Assembly (NCBI RefSeq): GCF_001908725.1
Contig: NZ_CP018725.1
Span: 3,038,001-3,102,000, forward strand
Direction: 5' to 3'
From: Xanthomonas vesicatoria ATCC 35937
GTDB lineage: Bacteria; Pseudomonadota; Gammaproteobacteria; Xanthomonadales; Xanthomonadaceae
Length of the DNA stretch: 64,000 nt
The position numbers were made by a program, and so were the translations under genes. The notes beneath the pieces were generated by a model. It was not told the DNA's origin. It was given only the letters and a program-made list of their open reading frames with translations, and did no database searches. Of the stretch, positions 55,201-64,000 are shown one piece after another (position 1 is the stretch's first letter; every line of letters begins with the position of its first letter).

Positions 55201-55573
55201 AGGCCAGCCCGTTGCGCGATGTGGCCGGGTTCCTGCGCTCGCTCGATTACGCCAGCGAGGTCTCGGCACGGGGCGAAGAAGGGACGGCCGCACGCGCAGG
55301 CGTTGGTGTGGACACGCATCTGGATGAATTTCTGGTGCAGTTCCGCCGCCGCTCCACGCAGGCGTTCCTGGACGCTTACCATGCCGTGCTCGACGCCAGT
55401 GCGCATCCGTGGATCGCGCCGGCGGCATTCAATGCAGCCACCTTGTTGTTCCTGGTGGAGAAGGCCTGTTACGAGGTGCGTTACGAAGCGGCCAATCGAC
55501 CGGGCTGGTTGATGGTGCCGATCGAAGGCTTGCGACGCATCCTGCAACGCGCGCGTGCCGGTGCAGGAGACAC

Positions 55574-55577
<4 letters not shown>
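52227..55577 (+). CDS. treS: Trehalose synthase / maltokinase fusion
   Basis: A bifunctional 1116-residue protein. The TreS domain (about 20-560) isomerises trehalose and maltose: [20 protein letters not shown], catalytic Asp in [13 protein letters not shown], Glu in [13 protein letters not shown] and Asp in [11 protein letters not shown]. After a beta domain, the C-terminal half (about 610-1110) is a maltokinase: [15 protein letters not shown], a kinase catalytic loop [16 protein letters not shown] and [17 protein letters not shown], phosphorylating maltose to maltose 1-phosphate. Channeling from trehalose to the GlgE substrate is the obvious use. ATGA overlaps join it to glgE before and glgB after. 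Confidence 0.95.
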
Positions 55578-57772
<2,195 letters not shown>

Positions 57773-57780
57773 TGCACAAC

Positions 57781-57811
57781 CTCACCGCCGGACGACTGGT
57801 CCGGCGGTGAG
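57781..57811. terminator. Strong hairpin ending the glgE operon
   Basis: A perfect 13-bp stem CTCACCGCCGGAC / GTCCGGCGGTGAG with a 5-base loop (GACTG), starting 8 bases after the glgB stop. No T-run follows, so termination efficiency is uncertain; it would still protect the 3' end. Confidence 0.8.
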
Positions 57812-57906
57812 GCACCTGCTAAATTCGCGCCTCATGCCGCTCGGGGAGGGTGGCTGGGCACAGCCGCCGCCATGCCTTCCGTGGACCGTCTTTACGGGAG
57901 TTGCGC

Positions 57907-58080
57907 GTGCGTGTGTTGAACGATTTCATTGAATCCAGGCCTGTGGTGCGTGCCCGCACGTGCGCCAGCGTGCTATGCGGCGCGCAGTGGCGCCCGGCTG
58001 TGCAAGCCGCCGGGCCGCGCATTGCCGCGATCGCCACGCCAGGCGCCTGCATAGCTGCGTGCAAGCGGGTGATCGCATGA
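57907..58080 (+). CDS. Possible small protein, 57 aa, ahead of DUF3325
   Basis: The start is GTG (57907; 57913 is also possible) after GGGAG. The stop overlaps the start of the next gene (ATGA), the pattern of a coupled operon. The product VRVLNDFIESRPVVRARTCA... is basic and Ala/Cys-rich with no clear membrane helix. It could be a leader whose translation opens the next gene, or the relic of a larger first gene, for example a truncated siderophore receptor or transporter. I cannot assign a family. Confidence 0.4.
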   Translation: MRVLNDFIESRPVVRARTCASVLCGAQWRPAVQAAGPRIAAIATPGACIAACKRVIA

Positions 58081-58376
58081 TCTGGCTAATGACCTGTGCG
58101 TATCTGCTTGCCGCTGCAGGCGCGGCCAGCGCGTTTTACCTGGCAACCAGCCATCAGCACGTATGGCAACCACGGGCACCCCTGGTGCGTGCGCTGCGTG
58201 TAGGCGGTTGTGGTGTGTTCGCACTCTCACTGGTTTGCGCCATCGCGGTCCTGGGACCGTGGGCCGGCATCTTTGCCGCGCTGACCACGCTGATGCTGGC
58301 GGCCATCGTGCTGCCGTGCGTGGACATGTGGCGGCACGCGCGTGCGCAACGCAGGCAGGTGCGGCATGTGGGCTAG
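58077..58376 (+). CDS. DUF3325 inner-membrane protein, 99 aa
   Basis: Three membrane segments are visible (MIWLMTCAYLLAAAGAASAF; LRVGGCGVFALSLVCAIAVL; GIFAALTTLMLAAIVLPCVD), with a short basic tail. The layout and the FYLATSHQHVWQPRAP loop match DUF3325, found in operons with PepSY proteins and siderophore receptors. A role in reductive release of iron or siderophore export is suspected for the group, without proof. The last 11 bases overlap the next gene. Confidence 0.8.
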   Translation: MIWLMTCAYLLAAAGAASAFYLATSHQHVWQPRAPLVRALRVGGCGVFALSLVCAIAVLGPWAGIFAALTTLMLAAIVLPCVDMWRHARAQRRQVRHVG

Positions 58377-58638
58377 ATGGCTGGCGTCGCTGGTGCTGGG
58401 CCTGCCGTTGGCGGTGGGCGCGGTCGGCCTGTGCGCGCTGTTGCTACCGGGGCCGCGCCAGTCGTACACGTTGGCGTGGTTGCTGCTGATGTTTCCGGTG
58501 TGGATCGGCGCAATGGCGTGGCCGTTCGCGTTTCGTAGCGCCGCGCGTGCCTGGCTTTGGCTGGGTGGGCTGACGGTGCTGTGTTATCTCGCGCTAGCTG
58601 CCATCAAGCTGCTGGGCTGGACGGAGCTGCAGGCATGA
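58366..58638 (+). CDS. DUF3649 inner-membrane protein, 90 aa
   Basis: A 90-residue protein with three hydrophobic helices (LASLVLGLPLAVGAVGLCALL; YTLAWLLLMFPVWIGAMAWPFAF; WLWLGGLTVLCYLALAAI). The LPGPRQSYTLAWLLLMF and FRSAARAWLWLGG blocks match DUF3649. ATG 58366 overlaps the end of DUF3325, and its stop overlaps the PepSY gene start (ATGA), so the three are translated together. Confidence 0.8.
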   Translation: MWARWLASLVLGLPLAVGAVGLCALLLPGPRQSYTLAWLLLMFPVWIGAMAWPFAFRSAARAWLWLGGLTVLCYLALAAIKLLGWTELQA

Positions 58639-60188
58639 AGGCCGCGACGTTACGCGCATTCCTGTCGGTGCACAGCTGGATGGGTCTGCTGGCGGGCATG
58701 GCGTTGTTCATCGCCTTTTATGCCGGCGCGATCACCGTGTTCACCCATGAGCTCAGCACCTGGCAGGTTGCGCCAGCGGTGATCGAGAAGGCCCCAAACG
58801 ATCCGGTGGACGCTGCGCAGTCGCTGCTGGACACGGTCATCGCCACGCATCCGCAAGTGGCCGACGCGTTCCTGCTGCTGTTGCCGGGCGACCACGGGCC
58901 GATTCCACGGCTGTATTGGTACGGCGCGCAAGCCGATGCCAGCGGCGGCATGCGCCAATACCAGGCAGCGCCGGATGGCGGCCTGCTGGAGCTGCCGCAA
59001 CGCGTGGGCTTTGCCGACTTTCTCTACGACCTGCACTTCACCGCAGGCCTGCCGCGCGTGGCCGGCACCTATCTGTTCGGCGTGGTGAGTGTGTTGTACG
59101 GGCTGGCGTTGGTCAGCGGCGTGGTGCTGTATGCGCCGGTGTTCTTCAAGGATCTGTTTGCGTTACGGGTTGGCGCCAACCTCAAGCGCCTGTGGCAGGA
59201 CGCGCACAATCTGGTCGGCATGCTGTCACTGCCGTTCCATGTGATCTTTGCCTGGTCCGGCGCAGTGCTGTGTCTGGGCGTGTTGCTGCTGGCGCCATTT
59301 CAGTTTCTGGTATTCGACGGCAAGTTGATGCAGATCCTGGAGCCGGACTTCGAGCTCGCACCGCATGTGGCGCCAGCCAAACGCGCTGCACCGCTGTTGC
59401 CGGTTGCGACCCTGCTGGAACGCGCACGCTCGGCCAGCCCGGGCTTCGTGCCGGAGAGCCTGGCCTACCACGATGCCGGCGACGCCAATGCGCGGGTGGA
59501 GGTCTATGGCCGTCACGACCAGCACCGTCTCAACACCTTGGGTGGGGTTGCGCTGGATGCCACCACCGGCCAAGTGTTGCGCGTGTTGGCGCCAGCCACG
59601 ATGTCGCCCGGCACCGCCGCGTTACGCGGCTTGCAGGCGTTACACTTCGGCAACTTCGGGCATGCCCCGGTGCGCTGGCTGTATTTCCTGCTCGGCCTGG
59701 GTGGCGCCTTCTTGTTCTACAGCGGCAACCTGTTGTGGATCGAAACCCGCCGCAAGCGTCGGCTGGTCGATCAACCGCGCCGCACCCACGCAATGGCGCG
59801 GCTCACCGTGGGTGTGTGCCTGGGCAGCGTCGCCGGCATCTCGGCGGTGTTCATCGCCGCACGCCTGCTTGCGCCGGGACAGGAGCGTGATGTCTATTAC
59901 GCGGTCTTTGCGGCGGTGCTGGCGTGGGCGCTGATCCGCCCCACCGCACGTGGCGCATACGAGGTGTTGCTGGCCTGCGCTGTACTCACCGCGCTGATTC
60001 CGCTGGCCAGCTGTGCTTCCGCGTCTGGTGTGGCGCTGCCGTGGCAGGACGCCACGGTCCTGGTCGTGGACCTGATCGCATTGGCAGTGGCATGGGCGTA
60101 CTGGCAACTGGCGCGTGCGAGCAAGCGGCGCGGGCTGCAGGGCGATCCCAACAGCGTCTGGGCCTGGCAAGCGCGCGCAATACACTGA
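58635..60188 (+). CDS. PepSY-associated membrane protein, 517 aa
   Basis: A four-to-seven-helix inner-membrane protein of the PepSY_TM family. The N-terminus LRAFLSVHSWMGLLAGMALF is the usual first helix with conserved His-Ser-Trp. Further family landmarks are LYDLHFTAGLPRVAGTYLFGV, WQDAHNLVGMLSLPFHVIFAW and LRGLQALHFGNFGHAPVRWL; the conserved His pairs may ligate haem. Relatives (FsrB/FoxB-like) reduce ferric siderophores at the inner membrane. Together with DUF3325 and DUF3649 this makes an iron-siderophore handling operon, although no receptor is adjacent. Confidence 0.88.
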   Translation: MKAATLRAFLSVHSWMGLLAGMALFIAFYAGAITVFTHELSTWQVAPAVIEKAPNDPVDAAQSLLDTVIATHPQVADAFLLLLPGDHGPIPRLYWYGAQADASGGMRQYQAAPDGGLLELPQRVGFADFLYDLHFTAGLPRVAGTYLFGVVSVLYGLALVSGVVLYAPVFFKDLFALRVGANLKRLWQDAHNLVGMLSLPFHVIFAWSGAVLCLGVLLLAPFQFLVFDGKLMQILEPDFELAPHVAPAKRAAPLLPVATLLERARSASPGFVPESLAYHDAGDANARVEVYGRHDQHRLNTLGGVALDATTGQVLRVLAPATMSPGTAALRGLQALHFGNFGHAPVRWLYFLLGLGGAFLFYSGNLLWIETRRKRRLVDQPRRTHAMARLTVGVCLGSVAGISAVFIAARLLAPGQERDVYYAVFAAVLAWALIRPTARGAYEVLLACAVLTALIPLASCASASGVALPWQDATVLVVDLIALAVAWAYWQLARASKRRGLQGDPNSVWAWQARAIH

Positions 60189-60343
60189 GTCGGTTGCTAC
60201 CCGGCATGCCACGGCGTGCCGGGCAACCGCGGCCGTGCGGATTGGGCGGTGGACACGTGACTGCCGCGCGGAAGGGAGGTCCGTTGACGCAACGGCATCA
60301 CCCGGCAGTGCATCCTCAACGCTCCCACCTTTACCCATCACCG

Positions 60344-60811
60344 ATGATGGCTGCCGCCTTACGCATTGGCCTGATCTCCGACACGCACGGCGTGCTGCGG
60401 CCCGAGGCCGTGGCTGCGTTGCAGGGTTGCGCGGCGATCATCCATGCCGGCGATGTGGGCAAGCCGGAGATCCTCACCGCGCTACAGGCGCTGGCACCGC
60501 TACATGCGATCGCCGGCAATATCGACAACACGCCGTGGGCAACGCAGCTGCCGGAAACGTTGGATTTGCTGATCGCCGGCGTGCGCATCCATGTGCTGCA
60601 CGATCTGAAAACGCTGGCAGCGGATGTTGCTGCAGAGGTGATCATCAGCGGACATTCGCACAAGCCATCGGTGCAGACACGCGACGGCGTGCTGTACATC
60701 AATCCGGGTAGCGCCGGCCCGCGTCGCTTCAGCTTGCCGATCAGCGTGGGCACGCTATGGCTGGGCGATGGCCCGCCGCGTGCGCAGCTGCAGCCGCTGG
60801 AAAGGCGCTGA
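60344..60811 (+). CDS. YfcE/MJ0936-type metallophosphodiesterase, 155 aa
   Basis: A calcineurin-like phosphodiesterase with dinuclear metal ligands in IGLISDTHGVL, IIHAGDVGKPEIL, AIAGNIDNTPW and IISGHSHKPSV. At 155 residues it has the length of YfcE-type enzymes. The start is 60344 or the next Met at 60347. Physiological substrate unknown. It lies 155 bases after the PepSY gene and is probably separate. Confidence 0.92.
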   Translation: MMAAALRIGLISDTHGVLRPEAVAALQGCAAIIHAGDVGKPEILTALQALAPLHAIAGNIDNTPWATQLPETLDLLIAGVRIHVLHDLKTLAADVAAEVIISGHSHKPSVQTRDGVLYINPGSAGPRRFSLPISVGTLWLGDGPPRAQLQPLERR

Positions 60812-61091
60812 GGCACGTCGAACCACTGCAGCGGATGCGTTGGCAGCGATCCAGCCGACGCTAGGCGATGCAGCGCATCGGACCAGTCAACACGCCCATT
60901 CCGGGTGCGCACACGCTTCGATGCCAGCAATTGCTGCCACGTGTGGACGCCAGCGATCGACCGACCCGATTGCTTGAGTCTGCATGCGGCCTGTTCGTTG
61001 CTTGCATGTAGACGCTTGGGGCCCTTGCCTGACCTTGTCTGCACGCAGGCGGGACCATCCTTGTGCATCGCGTCGTTGCAAGGATTCCCTC

Positions 61092-62234
61092 ATGAATACC
61101 CGTCGTCAGTTTCTTTCCGCCGCCGCTGCCGGCACCGCTGCATTGGCCGCCGCCCCGTTGTTGGCGCAGACCTCCGCGCCCGGCAGCGTGATGCCCACGC
61201 GCGGCAAGACCGCCGCGGCCGCGTTGCCGACCAATCCAGTCGCCAAGGGCGCGCGCTATCGCCCTGCGAGCCGTCTTGGCTTTGGTGGCGTGGCGATCGG
61301 CAATGGGTTTGCGCCCACCAGCGATGCGCAAAGCGAAGCGACCCTGGCCGCCGTGTGGGAGTCCGGCGTACGTTACTTCGATACCTCGCCGTGGTACGGC
61401 CTGGGCCTATCCGAGCGCCGCACCGGCCATCATCTACACACGCATGCTGCGGATGATTACGTGCTGTCGACCAAGGTCGGGCGCCTGCTCACCGCCACCG
61501 ACACGCCACCGAAGACGATGTGGCAGCAGCCATCGCCCTTCGACTATCGCTACGACTACAGCGCCTCCGGGGTGCGTCGCTCCATCGAAGACAGCTTGCA
61601 GCGCCTGGGCGTATCGCAGATCGATATCGTCTACATCCACGACCTGTCGCCGGAGAACGAAAAAGACCTGGGCATGCCGTGGGAGCAACGCTTCGTCGAA
61701 GCGGCCAAGGGCGCGATGCCGGAGCTGACCAAGATGCGCAAGGAGGGCCTGATCAAGGCCTGGGGTTTCGGCGTCAATCGCCCCGAGCCTGCATTGCGCG
61801 CGATCGAAGAGGCCGATCCGGACATCTTCCTGCTGGCCTGCCAGTACTCGTTGCTCGACCACGCGCATGCGCTGCACGACACCTTTCCGAAGATCGCAAG
61901 GCACGGCGCGTCGGTCGTCGTCGGGGCGCCGTTGTTGGCAGGCTACCTGGCCGGCCGCGACCGGTATCTGTACGACGGCACCGTGCCGGAATGGGCACCG
62001 GCCATGCGCCAGAAAGCGCTCGCCGTCTGCGACCGCCATGGCATGGACCTGCGCACGGTAGCGCTGCAGTTTGCCGCTGCGCCGAAGGTGGTGTCTGCAG
62101 TGATTCCAGGTGCGCGCACGGCCGAGCAGGCGCGTGCGAATGCAGCCTCGATGCGCGTGGCGATTCCGGCAGCGGTGTGGGAAGAGCTCAAGCGCGAGCA
62201 GGTGATCGAAGCCGATGCGCCTGTGCCTGCCTGA
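61092..62234 (+). CDS. Tat-exported aldo/keto reductase, 380 aa
   Basis: The N-terminus MNTRRQFLSAAAAGTAALAA is a twin-arginine signal, unusual for an aldo/keto reductase, most of which are cytoplasmic. The barrel has the catalytic Asp and Tyr in YFDTSPWYGLG, Lys in VLSTKVGRLL and His in IVYIHDLSP. The block GVAIGNGFAPTSD, the EAADPDIF-like region and SAVIPGARTAEQARAN are close to D-threo-aldose (fucose/galactose) 1-dehydrogenases and pyridoxal 4-dehydrogenases. It could oxidise a sugar in the periplasm, for example fucose or galactose from plant cell walls. Flanked by the phosphodiesterase and a convergent acetylesterase. Confidence 0.9.
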   Translation: MNTRRQFLSAAAAGTAALAAAPLLAQTSAPGSVMPTRGKTAAAALPTNPVAKGARYRPASRLGFGGVAIGNGFAPTSDAQSEATLAAVWESGVRYFDTSPWYGLGLSERRTGHHLHTHAADDYVLSTKVGRLLTATDTPPKTMWQQPSPFDYRYDYSASGVRRSIEDSLQRLGVSQIDIVYIHDLSPENEKDLGMPWEQRFVEAAKGAMPELTKMRKEGLIKAWGFGVNRPEPALRAIEEADPDIFLLACQYSLLDHAHALHDTFPKIARHGASVVVGAPLLAGYLAGRDRYLYDGTVPEWAPAMRQKALAVCDRHGMDLRTVALQFAAAPKVVSAVIPGARTAEQARANAASMRVAIPAAVWEELKREQVIEADAPVPA

Positions 62235-62434
62235 GTTAAGACCCGCGCGTGGCGAGGAGACAAGTGCGCATGCGTACGCTTGCCATGGAAGCTGCGAAGT
62301 GAACACGACGATGCGTAGGAGGAATGCATGTGCATTGTTTCCTCGGCGATGGACGACTCAAGGCTTTCATGCGGCGCTGCATACCACCTGTTCCCGATGG
62401 GAGGCCGGGCTACTGGTTTCGCTTGACCAGGCAC

Positions 62435-63406
62435 TCACGGAATCAATAGCGGCCGCAACGCCGGCACTTGTCTGGCCAGTTCGTCGGCCACGATTGCGGC
62501 AAACAGGTCTGCCCCGTCCGGGCCGAGATGCGTGTAGTCGAACGCGAGCTTGGCCTGGCCCAGCGGTTCGGCGCTGGCATTGTCCTGCGCTGTTGCAGCG
62601 GCCTTATTAGTGAAAGCGCTTTTCGACACCGACGTAGGAGATGGCGCAATCGTCTGCGCCGGCGTCTTGCCGATGGTGGTGCCCGCTTGCGCGGCAAACA
62701 CCTGCTCAGGATCGGCAGGTCGCTGCGCCAGCCGCATTGCCAGCACCGGGCCCATGCCTTGCACCAGGGCGCGGCTACGCGCATGCAGGTCCACCAGCGG
62801 CACCTGCAACTCGCGCGCGACCGCACGCGTGGCCTGCGCCCAGGGGCCCAGGTCATCCACCAACTGGCCTGCCTCGAACTGCCGCCGCGTCAACGGCGTC
62901 ACCAACACCGGCACGGCACCGGCGGCCCGTGCATCGGCCACGTAGCGGCGCAGATTGGCTGGGAACTCGGTGGCCAGGTCGGTGGAGCGCCCGGGCTTGC
63001 CGGGTTGATCGTTGTGACCGAACTGGATCAATACGACCACCTGGCGATAGCCGCCGCTGCGCAGCTCCTTGAGCGCGATCTCCCACGAGCCCTCGGCGCG
63101 ATAGTTCGAGGTGCTGCGTCCCCCACGTGCCAGGTTGAGGCAGCTCAGGAACGAGGTCACATGCTGCGCGCAGAAACTCGGGCCCCAGCCGCCTTGCACC
63201 GCCGTGGTGGAGTCGCCCACCAGCACGATCTTGCTGGCGGCAAACGCAGGTGTGGCGGCCGGCGCGTTACTGTTTGAGGTGTTGGTGGTAGATGCCGTGG
63301 CGAGCGACGTGTCGACCACGGCGGCGGCTGCGGCATCAGCGAACGGAAGGCATGCAACTGCCAGTGCAATCTGCAGCAGCGACGGGATAGCGGAGTCATG
63401 ACGCAT
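62435..63406 (-). CDS. Rhamnogalacturonan acetylesterase-like SGNH hydrolase
   Basis: A 323-residue exported SGNH hydrolase. The signal peptide is SLLQIALAVACLPFADAAAAA. Catalytic Ser66 in VLVGDSTTA (block I), Gly95/96 in LARGGRST (block II), Asn132 in QFGHNDQPGKPGR (block III) and Asp290/His293 in DYTHLGPDG (block V). These match family CE12 rhamnogalacturonan acetylesterases, which remove acetyl groups from the rhamnogalacturonan backbone. A low-complexity Ala/Thr/Pro/Ser insert of about 50 residues sits before the last block and is not usual. It fits the pectin locus functionally, 26 kb away. Confidence 0.9.
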   Translation of the reverse strand: MRHDSAIPSLLQIALAVACLPFADAAAAAVVDTSLATASTTNTSNSNAPAATPAFAASKIVLVGDSTTAVQGGWGPSFCAQHVTSFLSCLNLARGGRSTSNYRAEGSWEIALKELRSGGYRQVVVLIQFGHNDQPGKPGRSTDLATEFPANLRRYVADARAAGAVPVLVTPLTRRQFEAGQLVDDLGPWAQATRAVARELQVPLVDLHARSRALVQGMGPVLAMRLAQRPADPEQVFAAQAGTTIGKTPAQTIAPSPTSVSKSAFTNKAAATAQDNASAEPLGQAKLAFDYTHLGPDGADLFAAIVADELARQVPALRPLLIP

Positions 63407-63692
63407 GGATCACCTCAAGATCGAATAAGAGCAGCTAACGAAACGTCTGTGCAGCCGCCAGACTGGCGAATCTGATGCTCGGTGCGGCAGGTACCACTAC
63501 TCCTTCGCGCCATCGGCACCCACCTGACAACTGCCCGCTAGGTTTTATTGGTCGCTCTAAAGGCTGCTGCGCGATCGCAGCCGTCGCATGGCCGGGGCCC
63601 GAATCGGACATGTATCGCTCCGGCCCTGTGATGGAGCGCGCACCGTCCGTATGCACTTGCTAGGCGCTGTGTTTGACTCGCAAAACAAGCGC
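63407..63692. other. Intergenic region between acetylesterase and carboxylesterase
   Basis: 286 bases. No gene, no repeat and no copy of the TGACC-type operators seen at 24160 and 24315. It contains the promoter of the acetylesterase. Confidence 0.4.
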
Positions 63693-64000
63693 TCAGAACG
63701 TGCCACGTTGAATAAACGGCGCTTGCTGATACAGCCGGCGTTCGCCACCGCGCGGGTCGTTTTCCATCCGGCTCGGCACATCGAACAGCAACGTCTCGCG
63801 GCGTTGCAACGAATACTGCCGCCAGCGGGGGGCGCCGCGATGATTGGGGTCACCCTGCCGCGCAAATGCGATCAACGCAGCGCACATCTGGTCGGCCATG
63901 CGCTGCGCATCGGCACTGCTGCCGGTCCGCGAACCGGGTTGGCCGATGGTGTCGAACACCAGCGGGATATCCAGCGTGTGGAAGGCGCCGAACTTGCCGC
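63693..64000 (-). CDS. Type-B carboxylesterase, C-terminal part (start outside window)
   Basis: The frame is open to the right edge on the minus strand, so the start is beyond the window. The visible 102 residues include GKFGAFHTLDIPLVFDTIG, then AQRMADQMCAALIAFARQGD and RRETLLFDVPSRMENDPRGG. This is the C-terminus of para-nitrobenzyl-esterase/cholinesterase-like carboxylesterases; the His of the catalytic triad would be in or near the FHTLDIP segment. The acetylesterase upstream in this orientation is convergent in function but not clearly in one operon. Confidence 0.85.
   Translation of the reverse strand, partial: GKFGAFHTLDIPLVFDTIGQPGSRTGSSADAQRMADQMCAALIAFARQGDPNHRGAPRWRQYSLQRRETLLFDVPSRMENDPRGGERRLYQQAPFIQRGTF

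Noticed and set aside
57781..57811. Perfect palindrome as a possible operator
   Set aside because: Its position 8 bases after a long operon and the 5-base loop fit an RNA hairpin better than a protein-binding site.

Overview
The window is GC-rich chromosomal DNA of a Xanthomonas-type gammaproteobacterium. Three things point there: FabV as enoyl-ACP reductase, a pectin-utilisation locus with two large TonB-dependent receptors of the Xanthomonas/Caulobacter type, and intergenic iterated TCCCGAA heptamers and nested palindromes like those I recall from xanthomonads. This assignment comes from reading the sequence; no database search was made.

Layout. 1-6 kb: the end of a TonB-dependent receptor, two small genes, a decayed flavoprotein remnant, then an aldehyde dehydrogenase / alcohol dehydrogenase / DUF779 group. 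6-9.6 kb: a bacterial NHEJ pair (Ku and a LigD without the phosphoesterase domain) behind a small translationally coupled gene. 10-14 kb (minus strand): L-lactate dehydrogenase, a Tat-exported carotenoid-oxygenase homologue, a DUF2141 protein and a membrane methyltransferase-like protein. 14.2-15.9 kb: a NarL-type two-component pair. 17-20.7 kb (minus): a large winged-helix/STAND-ATPase/TPR protein translationally coupled to a small protein of unknown function. 21-22.9 kb: fabV and a small membrane protein.

23-36.7 kb is a pectin / galacturonate locus: kdgK, diverging across a region with two near-identical candidate operators from two TonB-dependent receptors, pectinesterase, a PL10-type pectate lyase and a 1292-residue exported protein of unknown activity. 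A rhamnogalacturonan-acetylesterase-like gene at 62.4-63.4 kb probably belongs to the same physiology.

36.9-41.4 kb is accessory DNA. Small genes are separated by about 60-bp imperfect palindromes that resemble integron attC sites (four reasonable, one weak), with no integrase in the window: a candidate orphan cassette cluster (CALIN), interrupted by a frameshifted IS3-family element. 40.4-48.7 kb continues with small exported proteins, a nitrilase-fold hydrolase, a lipoprotein, a duplicated 225-residue exported protein and a frameshifted exported protein. The look is that of a variable island.

49.1-57.8 kb is the glgE / treS-maltokinase fusion / glgB operon of trehalose-to-alpha-glucan metabolism, with start-stop overlaps throughout and a strong hairpin at its end. 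57.9-60.2 kb is a coupled set of inner-membrane genes (DUF3325, DUF3649, PepSY) of the kind linked to siderophore use. The window ends with a YfcE-like phosphodiesterase, a Tat-exported aldo/keto reductase, the SGNH acetylesterase and the 3' end of a type-B carboxylesterase. I saw no rRNA, tRNA or CRISPR array.
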